In this document: positions 18,195-29,253 of the stretch, in pieces
How the letters are laid out: the number at the start of each line of letters is the position of its first letter
Position numbering within the stretch: position 1 is the first letter of the stretch
Origin: JAJFUV01 sp964384215
Lineage (GTDB): Bacteria > Acidobacteriota > Terriglobia > Bryobacterales > Bryobacteraceae
DNA length: 64,000 nt
Direction of reading: 5' to 3'
NCBI GenBank assembly: GCA_964384215.1
Contig: CAYLLB010000026.1
Span: 1 to 64,000 of the forward strand
The notes under the pieces: generated by a model
What the model was told of the DNA's origin: nothing
Seen by the model: the letters and a program-made list of their open reading frames with translations, nothing else
Database searches by the model: none
Translations under genes and position numbers: made by a program

Positions 18195-19205
18195 ATGAGC
18201 ACACAACCTCGCATCCTCACTACCACCGTCGGTTCGTACCCGGTTCCGGACTGGCTCGCGGCGCTCCCCAGCGAGCAGGCCCGGCTCGACGCCACCCGGG
18301 TAGTTTTCGACATCCAGCGGCAAGCGGGGATAGATCTCCCCACTGACGGCGAACTCTATCGCTTCGACGTGAACCACCCCGATACCAACGGGATGATCGA
18401 CTATTTCATCCGGCCGATGGCGGGCGTGCGCACCACGCTGGGGCGCAGCGATCACGAGGCCTTCGCCCGCAAGGACGCCATGCGCTTTCGCAAGAAGGCT
18501 GCCGGCGTGGTCACAGGGCCCATCGGGGAAGGCGGACTGAACCTGCCGGCCGACTGCGAGCTTGCGGCCGTAGTGGCGGGCGGTCCGTTCAAGTTCACTG
18601 TGACCAGTCCCTATATGCTGGCGCGCACACTGCTGGACAACCATTACGGCGACTTCGAGGCATTGACCATGGCCATTGCCGGCGTGCTCGCGGCGCAGGT
18701 GCGCGGGCTCGGCTGCGCGTGCGTACAGGTGGACGAAGCCAACATCCCCGGAAACCCGGACGACGCTCCGCTGGCCGCCGCCGCGATCAACCGCGTCCTC
18801 GATAAGATCGAGGTAATGCGCGCCGTACACCTGTGTTTCGGCAACTATGGCGGGCAGACGATCCAGAGCGGTACCTGGCAGAAGCTGGCCGGCTTCCTGA
18901 ATGCCTTGCACGCCGACCACGTTGTGCTCGAAATGGCTCACCGCCCCGCGGAAGACTTGCAGGCCCTGCGCGAGGTGCGGCCGGACCTCGCCCTTGGCCT
19001 GGGCGTCGTCGACATCAAGGTGAACCACATCGAGACGCCGGATGAGGTCGCCCAGCGTATTGAGACGGCGGAGAAGACGCTCGGGCCGGGCCGCGTCGGC
19101 TGGGTCCACCCCGACTGCGGTTTCTGGATGTTGAAGCGCAGCATCGCGGACCGCAAGATGGCTGCGCTGGTGAAGGGCCGCAATCTCTACCTGGGCATTC
19201 GATGA
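18195..19205 (+). CDS. MetE C-terminal-like (cobalamin-independent) methyltransferase
   Basis: A 336-residue protein with the TIM-barrel fold of the methionine synthase II C-terminal domain, far shorter than full MetE (about 750 residues). The zinc site appears intact: H212-x-C214 (HLCFGNY), a possible Glu near 246 (LEMAH), and C308 in HPDCGF. It therefore resembles 'core MetE' proteins that transfer methyl groups from donors other than methyltetrahydrofolate polyglutamate. A cobalamin-dependent metH is present elsewhere in the window, so ordinary methionine synthesis is covered. Its stop overlaps the start of the oligogalacturonate-lyase-like gene by four bases (ATGA), which ties the two in expression. 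The methyl donor and acceptor are unknown. Confidence 0.82.
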   Translation: MSTQPRILTTTVGSYPVPDWLAALPSEQARLDATRVVFDIQRQAGIDLPTDGELYRFDVNHPDTNGMIDYFIRPMAGVRTTLGRSDHEAFARKDAMRFRKKAAGVVTGPIGEGGLNLPADCELAAVVAGGPFKFTVTSPYMLARTLLDNHYGDFEALTMAIAGVLAAQVRGLGCACVQVDEANIPGNPDDAPLAAAAINRVLDKIEVMRAVHLCFGNYGGQTIQSGTWQKLAGFLNALHADHVVLEMAHRPAEDLQALREVRPDLALGLGVVDIKVNHIETPDEVAQRIETAEKTLGPGRVGWVHPDCGFWMLKRSIADRKMAALVKGRNLYLGIR

Positions 19206-20314
19206 GAAAGGGCTCACGCTTCGCCGCGGAAGGTCTATGGCACACCGACCGGGAGACCGGCGCTCGCGTGCGGCAGGTGACCTCGGCAGGCGCCATCAGC
19301 CACCCCACCTATTTTCTGCAAAGCGCGTTTCTGCCCGGCGACCGGCAGATCTTTTTCACCTCTTACCGTTCCGGCCCGCCGCAATTGTTTCTGGCGGACT
19401 ACCCCGAAGGCGACATCTTGCAGTTGACCGGCGGCGCGGCTGTGCATCCGTTCTCCGCGTTGCTCGCACCCGGTGGCGAGGATCTGGTTTTCACGCGCGG
19501 CTGCGAAATCTGGGCGCTGCGGCTCAAGGCACTGGATGAGCGGCGCATCTTCACGTTGAGCGAAGGCCAGTTGGGCGAGTGTTCCATCTCGAATGACGGT
19601 GAGTGGCTGACCTCAGCCTTTCAATCCGGCGGCCGGCGCGGCCTGGCGGTGGGACGAACGGACGGCACGCTGTGGCGCGAGATTCCGTTTCCCCGCACCG
19701 TAATTCACCCGCAGTTTCATCCGCTGGAACCGGAGTGGATCGAGTTCGCCGGCGATCCCGCGCCTCGCATGCATCGCGTGCGCCGTAACGGCACGGGTTT
19801 GGAGTGCCTGTACGAGCATTCGAACGATGAGTTCGCTGTGCACGAGACGTTCCTCGGCCGCACCGGCGACCTCGTCTTCACCGTCTGGCCACGCCTGCTC
19901 GCACGCATGGACTGGACCACGCGGGAGATCTGGACCATCGCCGAATTCAATGCCTGGCACGTTGCACCCGACCGCGCCGGGGCGCGAATCCTGTGCGACA
20001 CCAACCATCCCGACCGTGGCCTGCACATCGTTGATGCGGCGACCGGCGCGCGGCGCCCGGTATGCCTCACCGAGGCGAGCAGCCAGGGATCGCAGTGGAG
20101 CCGAAGCCGCTATGCGCTCGCCGAAGACTTTGCCGCCGCACACAGTAGGGCCGGTGCAGGTGAGGGCGTGCTCAGTTGGATGGAGGCTCCCACCGACACC
20201 GTGTACGGGCCGCAATGGACGCACCCGCACCCTTCCTGGTCGAGCGACGAATCGAAGGCCGCATTCGCCAGCGACCGCACGGGCACAACGCAGGTGTACG
20301 TCGTAGAATTGTAG
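19202..20314 (+). CDS. Oligogalacturonate-lyase-like seven-bladed propeller enzyme
   Basis: A 370-residue beta-propeller protein resembling oligogalacturonate lyase (Pectate_lyase22, PL22), which cleaves unsaturated digalacturonate with Mn2+. The blades repeat patterns such as DRQIFFTSYRSGPPQLFLAD and ESKAAFASDRTGTTQVYVVEL. Near the C terminus, Q338-W-T-H341-P-H343 reproduces the Q-x-x-H-x-H metal-ligand arrangement of characterised enzymes. H214 in the VHETF segment and H253 or H269 could supply the remaining His. No signal peptide is present, which agrees with a cytoplasmic PL22 role. It is translationally coupled to the MetE-like gene. A non-catalytic TolB-like propeller is the alternative. 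Confidence 0.72.
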   Translation: MRKGSRFAAEGLWHTDRETGARVRQVTSAGAISHPTYFLQSAFLPGDRQIFFTSYRSGPPQLFLADYPEGDILQLTGGAAVHPFSALLAPGGEDLVFTRGCEIWALRLKALDERRIFTLSEGQLGECSISNDGEWLTSAFQSGGRRGLAVGRTDGTLWREIPFPRTVIHPQFHPLEPEWIEFAGDPAPRMHRVRRNGTGLECLYEHSNDEFAVHETFLGRTGDLVFTVWPRLLARMDWTTREIWTIAEFNAWHVAPDRAGARILCDTNHPDRGLHIVDAATGARRPVCLTEASSQGSQWSRSRYALAEDFAAAHSRAGAGEGVLSWMEAPTDTVYGPQWTHPHPSWSSDESKAAFASDRTGTTQVYVVEL

Positions 20315-20382
20315 GGCGGTATGCCGCGAGTTTCCCCGATAGGGGCCCGCGCGAACAATCGAACTCGAAGGAGACTACGACG

Positions 20383-21516
20383 ATGATGGATTCCCTGAAG
20401 GGCGGGCGCCGAGGCTTTCTCGGCAGGCTGATGGGAGCGGCGGGGTTGACGGCGGCAGCCCCGGCTGCCAGCCTCGCCCAGGCGCGGCCCGCCGGCGATG
20501 GCCTCATTCCCAGCTACGCCCGGGCACAGGACTACCGCTCGCTCAAGCAATCCAGCCACGACCGGAGTGGCGGCAATCGCGATTTCTTCACCATCCCGGC
20601 CGGCGCGACGCAGATGCTGCTCGAATCCAATGAGCCCGGCGCGATCACGCACATCTGGTTCACCATCGCCGCCCAGAGCCAGATGCACCTGAAGGAAATT
20701 GTGCTGCGCGCTTACTGGGACGGTAACTCGAAACCCAGCGTGGAAGTGCCGGTGGGTGATTTCTTCGGACTCAACCTGGGGCAATATCAGATCTACGAAT
20801 CGGCTTACCTGGCCTGCTCGCCGGGCCGCTCCCTGAATTGCTATTTCTACATGCCCTGGCGGCGCAACGCGCGCATGACGGTGACGAACGAAGGATCGCA
20901 GGAGGTTCGTGCCTTCTACTCGAACATCGACTACATCACTGTTGGCAGCCAGCCCGCCGATATGCTGTACTTTCACGCGCAGTACCGCCAGGCGGCGCCC
21001 TGCGTGGCCACGGAAGGAGAGGCCAGGAAGCTGAACCCGGACGGCAAGCTGAACTACGTCTACGCCGAGACGCGAGGCCGCGGCCACCTGATGGGCGTCA
21101 CACTCGGCGTGCTGATCAACGCCGATGGATGGATGGGCGAAGGCGACGACATGATCTTCATCGACGACGAGTCCAAACCTCTCATCATCGGCACCGGCAG
21201 CGAAGACTATTTCCTGGGAAGCTGGAATTTCGGCGGGCGAGACGGCGCCGTGCCTTTCAGCCATCGTTATTACGGCGCGCCCATCATCATCATGCCGGAG
21301 CGCACCGGCGGCCGTTATTGCTGCTACCGCTGGCACGGAGACAACCCCGTCACCTTCACGCGTTACATGAAGCACACGATGGAACACGGCCACGCCAACG
21401 ACCGGCACGACAATTTCTACTCGGCCTGCTACTGGTACCAGACCGAGCCGTACACGGATTTCCCGGCGCTGCCCCCGGTTGCCGAGCGCACGCCGCGTTT
21501 GAAGATACCCTCATGA
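20383..21516 (+). CDS. GH172-type (DUF2961) glycoside hydrolase, Tat-like leader
   Basis: A 377-residue protein of the DUF2961 family, now glycoside hydrolase family 172, whose known members act on alpha-D-fructofuranose and alpha-D-arabinofuranose linkages. The leader GRRGFLGRLMGAAG with an Ala-rich stretch is Tat-like. Family motifs G-E253-G-D-D-M-I-F-I-D-D-E and G-T-G-S-E274-D-Y-F are intact. The two glutamates are 21 residues apart, the spacing I recall for the catalytic pair of the characterised difructose-anhydride enzyme. The start is ATGATG at 20383, with AAGGAG about nine bases upstream. It follows the lyase-like gene and overlaps the cupin gene by four bases. The substrate is probably a furanosidic glycan. 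Confidence 0.88.
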   Translation: MMDSLKGGRRGFLGRLMGAAGLTAAAPAASLAQARPAGDGLIPSYARAQDYRSLKQSSHDRSGGNRDFFTIPAGATQMLLESNEPGAITHIWFTIAAQSQMHLKEIVLRAYWDGNSKPSVEVPVGDFFGLNLGQYQIYESAYLACSPGRSLNCYFYMPWRRNARMTVTNEGSQEVRAFYSNIDYITVGSQPADMLYFHAQYRQAAPCVATEGEARKLNPDGKLNYVYAETRGRGHLMGVTLGVLINADGWMGEGDDMIFIDDESKPLIIGTGSEDYFLGSWNFGGRDGAVPFSHRYYGAPIIIMPERTGGRYCCYRWHGDNPVTFTRYMKHTMEHGHANDRHDNFYSACYWYQTEPYTDFPALPPVAERTPRLKIPS

Positions 21517-21977
21517 AGAAAGTAATTACCGTTCCCGTTACCCTGGCGGCCGGCGTTGCGCTGGCCGCCGATCCGTCCGGCGTGGACCTGTGGAAGGCCG
21601 CGGACATGAAGGCCGTTGCGAAGGAACTCGCCTCGAAGCTGAATGACAAGAAAGCCGCCGGGAAGAGCCTCGCGACGTTCGCCAATCACGCCGCAATGAT
21701 CACCCACCGCGAGGCAAGCGGCGAGGCCGAAATCCATGACACGAAGGTGGACATTTTCATCGTGGTGGACGGCAAGGCCACGCTCGAATGCGGAGGCACG
21801 GTTGTGGGCGCGAAGAAGACCGGGCCGGAGACGCTCGGCACCTCCATCCGCGGAGGAGTGAAGAAGACGCTCGAACCCGGCGACATCGTTCACATCCCGG
21901 CCAAGACGCCGCACCAGCTTCTGATCGAACCGGGCGGTAAGTTCACGTACTTCGTCTTCAAGGTGGACGCCGAATAA
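21513..21977 (+). CDS. Small secreted cupin-domain protein
   Basis: A 154-residue protein with a signal peptide (1-19, ending GVALAAD) and one cupin barrel: EIHDTKVDIFIVVDGKATL, then GDIVHIPAKTPHQL. The histidines of these two motifs could hold a metal, but the first motif is weak. The start ATG overlaps the GH172 stop (ATGA), so translation is coupled. A longer in-frame opening upstream is not coding, because it runs through the GH172 gene in another frame. The function is unknown; cupins beside glycoside hydrolases can be isomerases or binding proteins. Confidence 0.82.
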   Translation: MKKVITVPVTLAAGVALAADPSGVDLWKAADMKAVAKELASKLNDKKAAGKSLATFANHAAMITHREASGEAEIHDTKVDIFIVVDGKATLECGGTVVGAKKTGPETLGTSIRGGVKKTLEPGDIVHIPAKTPHQLLIEPGGKFTYFVFKVDAE

Positions 21978-22098
21978 GCGCGGCCGCCGGCTGTCCACTT
22001 CCGGACAGCCGGATACCGGAAATGCACATCCCGCTTATGGCCGGCGCTGTGGAATGAACAGGTTGGCCCTGGCGTGCAACTTGCTCGAAGTAGAGACG

Positions 22099-24558
22099 AT
22101 GAAGACTCTCCGGCAAGACATTGTGTTCGGTTTCCGCGTGCTGAAGGGCAGCCCCGGTGTAACGCTGGTGGCGATCCTGACGCTGGCGCTGGGCATTGCG
22201 GTGAACACGACGGTGTTCAGTTGGATCGATAGTACCCTGCTGCACCCGTACGCTGGTGTAAAGAACGCCAGTGATCTGGCGCTATTAGAAACGGTGACCT
22301 CGTCCGGAGAACGCCTGGCTGCCACATCCTACCTGGACTATCGCGACTACCGCGACAACTTGAAGCTGATTTCGGAAATCGCCGTGGCGCGATTCACACC
22401 GCTGAGCGTCGGCGCCGACGGGCGGACCGATCGCGCCTGGGCGGAACTGGTGTCCGCGAATTACTTTGACCTGCTGCGGGTGAAGCCGGTTCTGGGACGC
22501 GGATTCCTGCCCGAAGAATCCGGCGACAAGCCGGGCGCGTTCCCGGTGGCGGTCATCAGTTACAAGATGTGGCAAGAGCGGTTCGGTGGCGATCCAAGCG
22601 TGCATGGCCGGAAGATTCGCCTCAACCGCAACGAGTTGACCATCGTCGGCGTGGCGCCCCGGGAGTTCAACGGGAGCACGGTGGGGCTGCGATATGACGT
22701 CTGGATGCCGATCACGATGGCGCCCGCCATGGGGACCGGTGGCTCGACTTTGAGTTTTCGCGGATGCCGGGACCTTACCTCAACGCTGGTGCGGCTGAAG
22801 CCGGGCGCCACCATCGAGCAGGCGCGAGCGGAAGCGGCGGCGCTGGCCAGGCGGCTCGCCGGAATGTACCCGGCAACGAACCGGGGCGTTGACGCCGACT
22901 TGGTTCCGGTGTGGGCGGGCAAACTTGGTGCCCAGAGCTTGCTACTCAAGCCTCTGCAAATCCTGATGGCGGTGTCCCTGCTACTTCTATTGATCGTGTG
23001 CGCGAACGTCGCCAACCTACTTTTGGCCAGGGCGGTGTCGCGTCAACGGGAATTCGGAGTCCGTCTGGCGTTAGGAGCTCATCGCAGCCGGCTGGTCCGG
23101 CAGTTGTTGACTGAAACCCTATTGCTCGCCTTAGCGGGAGGGGCGCTGGGCGTGGCCCTTACCCTGTGGATGGGACGAGCACTGACTTTTCTATTGCCGC
23201 CGAACACGAACTTACCGATCGCCATCAGCCGGGAACTGAGCATCCCGACGCTGGCTTTCACCCTGCTTGTTTCGCTGGTGGCGACGGTGATCTCCGGCAC
23301 GGCGCCGTCGCTTCTGTCGGCCCGGGCGGACCTGAACGAGGTCCTCAAAGAAGGCGGGCGCGGCGGAAGCGCTGGTGCACAATCGCACCGCATGCGGGGG
23401 CTGCTGGTCACCGCCGAGGTGGCTCTGGCAACGGTCGCGCTGGTCGGCGCGGGTCTGTTCTTCCGCAGTTTCAGAAACGCGAGCGGCATTCAACCCGGCT
23501 TTGAAACCCACAATATCTCGGTTTCACGATTCTATCTTTCCTGCGCCGGCTACTCAGCGCAAGAGCAGCGGCAATTCTGCCGCAAACTGCGCGAGCGGTT
23601 GGAAGCCGTTCCTGGTGTGACCGCGGTGAGTTACTCCGACGCGGTACCCCTATCGGAGTTGCTTGGATCAACCACTACGCACGAACTGCAGGTCGAAGGA
23701 TACGTTCCTGCACCCAGCGAACAAATGAGAGTTCATTACTCCACCGCGCCGCCCGGCTACTTCAACCTGATGGGAATCCCGTTCCGGGACGGCCGCGACT
23801 TCACCGAGCGTGACGAGGCGGGCAAGCCGGGAGTCATCATTATCAATGAAACTTTCGCCCGGCGTTTCTTCCGGGGTGCCAACCCGATCGGACGTAAAGT
23901 GCGTGTGGGAAGCACCCTTACAACGGTGGTTGGGGTGGTCAGTGACAGCAAGTATCACACTCCGATGGAAGCGCCAACCCCCTTCTTCTATGTCCCTTTC
24001 CAGCAGTGGTTCGCGCCCGGGTTGAACTTCGCATTCCTGATCAAGAGCGCAGGCGATCCCATGCGTCTGGCCCCAACGCTCAGGCGTGAAGCGCTCGCGC
24101 TCAACCAGGACGCGGTCTTTACCACTATGCCGCTCACGGAAGCCGTCACCACATCGCTCTACCCGCAGAAGGTAGCCGCCAGCCTGATGTGCGTGGTGGG
24201 TGTGGTTTCACTTCTGCTGGCGGCGGTCGGGCTATATAGCGTGATGAGTTACGCAGTGAGCCAGCGCACGCACGAGCTCGGAATTCGCATGGCCCTGGGC
24301 GCACAGCCAACCGACGTGCTGTGGCTGGTGGGACGGCAGACGCTCGCCTGGACGCTCCCGGGCCTGATCGCGGGGATCGGCGCTTCTCTGGCGGTTTCAC
24401 ATCTCGTTTCCAATATGTTGGTGAACATGAGCGCCATGGATCCTACGATCTTCGCCGGGGCGGCCGCATTCCTCGGCCTGGTGGCGCTGGTGGCCGGTTA
24501 TGTGCCGGCGCGGAAGGCTACGCGGCTGGATTCCACGGCGGCCTTGCGCTGCGAGTAA
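22099..24558 (+). CDS. Acidobacterial duplicated orphan permease (MacB/FtsX-like)
   Basis: An 819-residue membrane protein made of two MacB_PCD plus FtsX halves, as in the ADOP family (TIGR03434), named because it lacks an adjacent ATPase. The first half starts MKTLRQDIVFGFRVLKGSPG with a transmembrane helix at about 20-40 and has a periplasmic core. FtsX helices follow at about 290-420 (SLLLLLIVCANVANLLLARA). A second core and further helices run to the end (GLYSVMSYAVSQRTHELGIRMALG). The start was set at MKTLRQ (22099), where the family begins. No ABC ATPase gene lies nearby. Its role in this carbohydrate run is unknown; families of such permeases are scattered through acidobacterial genomes. 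Confidence 0.92.
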   Translation: MKTLRQDIVFGFRVLKGSPGVTLVAILTLALGIAVNTTVFSWIDSTLLHPYAGVKNASDLALLETVTSSGERLAATSYLDYRDYRDNLKLISEIAVARFTPLSVGADGRTDRAWAELVSANYFDLLRVKPVLGRGFLPEESGDKPGAFPVAVISYKMWQERFGGDPSVHGRKIRLNRNELTIVGVAPREFNGSTVGLRYDVWMPITMAPAMGTGGSTLSFRGCRDLTSTLVRLKPGATIEQARAEAAALARRLAGMYPATNRGVDADLVPVWAGKLGAQSLLLKPLQILMAVSLLLLLIVCANVANLLLARAVSRQREFGVRLALGAHRSRLVRQLLTETLLLALAGGALGVALTLWMGRALTFLLPPNTNLPIAISRELSIPTLAFTLLVSLVATVISGTAPSLLSARADLNEVLKEGGRGGSAGAQSHRMRGLLVTAEVALATVALVGAGLFFRSFRNASGIQPGFETHNISVSRFYLSCAGYSAQEQRQFCRKLRERLEAVPGVTAVSYSDAVPLSELLGSTTTHELQVEGYVPAPSEQMRVHYSTAPPGYFNLMGIPFRDGRDFTERDEAGKPGVIIINETFARRFFRGANPIGRKVRVGSTLTTVVGVVSDSKYHTPMEAPTPFFYVPFQQWFAPGLNFAFLIKSAGDPMRLAPTLRREALALNQDAVFTTMPLTEAVTTSLYPQKVAASLMCVVGVVSLLLAAVGLYSVMSYAVSQRTHELGIRMALGAQPTDVLWLVGRQTLAWTLPGLIAGIGASLAVSHLVSNMLVNMSAMDPTIFAGAAAFLGLVALVAGYVPARKATRLDSTAALRCE

Positions 24559-24592
24559 CGGAGCCGCGGCGGGAAACGACTACACTGTCAGT

Positions 24593-26500
24593 ATGAAATT
24601 CCCGCTCGCGATGATTCCGCTCGGGCTGCTGATGCTCCCTGCCTCCGCCGCCGAGTTCCATGTCTCCGTCAAAGGGAACGACGCGTATGACGGCTCGGTG
24701 TCCAGACCCTTCCGTACCATTTCCGCCGCCGCACGTATTGCGCGACCAGGCGACATGATCACCGTGCATGAGGGTACGTATCGCGAGCGGATTACACCTC
24801 CTCGCGGCGGGGAGTCGGACGCCAAGCGCATCGTCTACCAGGCGGCAGCGGGCGAGAAGGTCTTCATCAAAGGATCCGAAGTGATTCGCGGGTGGAAGCC
24901 TTTCCAGCCCGGCGTGTGGAAGGTTACGATTCCGAATTCGTTCTTCGGCGGCTACAACCCTTACAAGGACCTGATTTGGGGAGACTGGTTCACCGACAAG
25001 GGACGGCCGCACCACACAGGCGAGGTCTACTTGAACGGCAAGAGCCTATGGGAGACCCATTTGCTGGAACGCGTCCTGGATCCGCAACCGTTTGAGGGCG
25101 CCAGGGACCGCGAAGGCTCCACCTGGACCTGGTTCTGCGAAAGCGACGACAAGTTCACTTACATTTACGCCAACTTCCACGACAAGGACCCCAACCGGGA
25201 ACTGGTCGAGATCAACGTGCGCGACAGTTGTTTCTATCCGGATCAGCCAGGCCGGAATTACATTACAGTTCGCGGCTTCACCTTGAGCCAGGCAGCTACG
25301 CAATGGGCCGCACCCACCGCCGAACAGATCGGGCTGATCGGCACTCACTGGAGCAAGGGCTGGATCATCGAGAACAACGTGATCAGCGACTCGAAGTGCT
25401 CCGGCATCACCCTGGGCAAGGACCGCGCCACCGGCCACAACGTCTGGGTGCGGAATCCGGCCAAGGACGGTGCGACGCATTACAACGAGGTGATTACGCG
25501 CGCCCTGGCCATCGGCTGGTCGAAGGCGAACATCGGCGGCCATATCGTCAGGAACAATACCATCTTCAATTGTGAGCAGGGAGGCGTCATCGGCAGCCTG
25601 GGCGCCGTCTTCAGCCAGATCACGAACAACCACATCTACAACATCTGGACCAAGCGGCAATTCACCGGTGCGGAGATGGCAGGCATCAAGCTGCACGCCG
25701 CCATCGACGTGCTGATCAAGGGGAACCGAGTGCACAACACCGGCCGGGGCCTGTGGATGGACTGGATGGCGCAGGGAACGCGCATCACGGGTAATCTCCT
25801 CTACGACAACAGCACGGAGGATCTGTTCGTTGAAGTGGACCACGGGCCGTTCGTGGTGGACAATAACTTGCTCCTGTCCGGTATCAGCCTCAACGATATG
25901 TCCGAGGGCGGGGCCTACGTGCACAACCTGATGGCAGGCAAGATCCTTAGCCGGCCGGAACCGAGCCGCGCGACGCCTTACCATCACGCGCACTCCACGG
26001 CGGTTGCCGGACTGAGTGCGACACGAGGCGGCGACGATCGTTACTACAACAACATCCTGATCGGTGGAGGGGCCGACTTGGCGGCTGCCGCACAGGACCC
26101 GAAGTCCAAGCGGGCGACCGGCTTCGGCCTTTGGGTTTACGACGCCAGGGAACTGCCGCTGCAGACCGGAGGCAACGTCTATCTGAACGGCGCGCGTCCT
26201 TATGCCGAGGAAAGTGGCGCGCTGGTGCTTTCGAATGTCGACCCAAAGCTCCGCGTCGAAGAACGCAACGGTGGCGTGTATCTCCACCTGACGCTGCCTC
26301 CGGAGGTGCGCAATGCGGAGACGAAGCTCGTGACCACCGTGCTGCTGGGGAAGGCCATGGTCCCGCAGCTTGCATATGAGAACGCCGATGGTACGTCCGT
26401 AGTGATCGACTACGACTATTTCGGCAAGAAGCGCGCCGGGGGCCGGCCCACTCCGGGCCCCTTCGAACAACCCGGCCCAGCCGCCCTGAAGGTCTGGTAG
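24593..26500 (+). CDS. Secreted right-handed beta-helix protein (DUF1565-like)
   Basis: A 635-residue secreted protein with a signal peptide (1-18, ending PASAAE). The DUF1565-type opening (VKGNDAYDGSVSRPFRTISAAA, about 23-44, with a GTYRE turn) is typical of carbohydrate-active beta-helix proteins. Asn-rich helix rungs follow at about 240-420 (NNVISDSKCSGITLG, IVRNNTIFNC, ITNNHIYNI, ITGNLLYDNS). A C-terminal beta-sandwich-like region closes the protein. Such proteins are often polysaccharide lyases or glycosidases, but no catalytic triad is recognised. It follows the permease gene by 34 bases. The gene ends just before a perfect inverted repeat shared with convergent sdhB. Confidence 0.8.
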   Translation: MKFPLAMIPLGLLMLPASAAEFHVSVKGNDAYDGSVSRPFRTISAAARIARPGDMITVHEGTYRERITPPRGGESDAKRIVYQAAAGEKVFIKGSEVIRGWKPFQPGVWKVTIPNSFFGGYNPYKDLIWGDWFTDKGRPHHTGEVYLNGKSLWETHLLERVLDPQPFEGARDREGSTWTWFCESDDKFTYIYANFHDKDPNRELVEINVRDSCFYPDQPGRNYITVRGFTLSQAATQWAAPTAEQIGLIGTHWSKGWIIENNVISDSKCSGITLGKDRATGHNVWVRNPAKDGATHYNEVITRALAIGWSKANIGGHIVRNNTIFNCEQGGVIGSLGAVFSQITNNHIYNIWTKRQFTGAEMAGIKLHAAIDVLIKGNRVHNTGRGLWMDWMAQGTRITGNLLYDNSTEDLFVEVDHGPFVVDNNLLLSGISLNDMSEGGAYVHNLMAGKILSRPEPSRATPYHHAHSTAVAGLSATRGGDDRYYNNILIGGGADLAAAAQDPKSKRATGFGLWVYDARELPLQTGGNVYLNGARPYAEESGALVLSNVDPKLRVEERNGGVYLHLTLPPEVRNAETKLVTTVLLGKAMVPQLAYENADGTSVVIDYDYFGKKRAGGRPTPGPFEQPGPAALKVW

Positions 26501-26519
26501 AGCCGGACAGCGAAAACCT

Positions 26520-26580
26520 CGTCAGCCTGAACTGCGTGAGTTTTCATTGGCGCAAAAAAATCGCGCAGTTCAGGCTGACG
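26520..26580. repeat. Perfect 17-bp inverted repeat between convergent genes
   Basis: Arms CGTCAGCCTGAACTGCG (26520-26536) and its exact complement (26564-26580) enclose a 27-base loop. The right arm contains the last codons and stop of sdhB. The loop carries an A7 run flanked by GCGC on both sides, which can form a smaller internal hairpin. It probably serves as a two-way transcription end, but the T tract lies inside the loop rather than after the stem, so it is not a standard intrinsic terminator. Confidence 0.6.
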
Positions 26581-27330
26581 GAGTTTCTCCGCGGCGGGTC
26601 AGGGCGGCTTTCAGGAAGTCGCGGTTCATGCGAGCGATGAACTCCAGCCGGATCTGCTTGGGGCAGACCGCTTCGCATTCGCCGACGTTGGTGCAGCCTC
26701 CGAAGCCTTCCGCTCCGGCTTGCGCCACCATGGCGCGGACGCGATCGTAGCGCTCGGGCTGGCCCTGAGGAAGCAGCGCGAACTGCGACACCTTGGCAGC
26801 CGTAAACAGCGCGGCGGCGGCGTTGGGGCAGGCGGCCACGCAGGCTCCGCAGCCGATGCAAGCCGCGGCGTCCATGGCGAGGTCGGCGTCTTCCTTGGGG
26901 ATGGGGATGGCGTTGCCGTCCGGGGCGCTGCCCGTGGGCACGCTCACAAAGCCTCCGGCGGCGATGATGCGGTCAAACGCGCTGCGATCTACCGCCAGAT
27001 CCCGAATGAGCGGGAAAGCGCGGGCGCGCCACGGTTCCAGGTAGATTTCGTCGCCATCCTTGAAGTGGCGCATGTGGAGCTGGCAAACGGTGGTGCCGCG
27101 CCTGCCGCCGTGTGCGATGCCGTTGATCATCATGCCGCACATGCCGCAGATGCCTTCGCGGCAGTCGTGATCGAAGGCCACCGGATCGTCTCCCTTCAGG
27201 ATCAGATCCTCGTTGAGGACGTCCAACATCTCGAGGAAACTCATTTCGGGATTGACGTTGGGAATCTCGTAGCGCATCAGCTTGCCAGGGCTCGAGGCGT
27301 TCTTCTGGCGCCACACATGAAGGATGATTC

Positions 27331-27334
<4 letters not shown>
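26570..27334 (-). CDS. sdhB: Succinate dehydrogenase iron-sulfur subunit
   Basis: A 254-residue electron-transfer subunit of succinate:quinone oxidoreductase, at the cytoplasmic membrane face. It carries three Fe-S clusters: [2Fe-2S] ligands C58, C63, C66 and C84; a C159-x2-C-x2-C-x3-C-P group; and C214, C220 and C224-P. Together these supply the [4Fe-4S] and [3Fe-4S] centres. The length is normal. Its start overlaps the sdhA stop by four bases, so translation is coupled. The stop codon lies inside the right arm of a perfect inverted repeat. Gene order sdhC-sdhA-sdhB fits the menaquinone-type enzyme with a single cytochrome b subunit. Confidence 0.96.
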
Positions 27335-29244
<1,910 letters not shown>

Positions 29245-29253
29245 GTTGTCCTC

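Noticed and set aside
18195..19205. Reading the MetE-like gene as an ordinary metE.
   Set aside because: It is under half the length of MetE and lacks the N-terminal half; metH in the same window already covers methionine synthesis.
20110..21408. A 432-codon minus-strand frame over the lyase-like and GH172 genes.
   Set aside because: It spans the junction of two well-supported plus-strand genes and matches no family.
25046..26470. A 474-codon minus-strand frame over the beta-helix gene.
   Set aside because: It is antisense to a secreted protein with clear repeat structure and has no start signal or motif.
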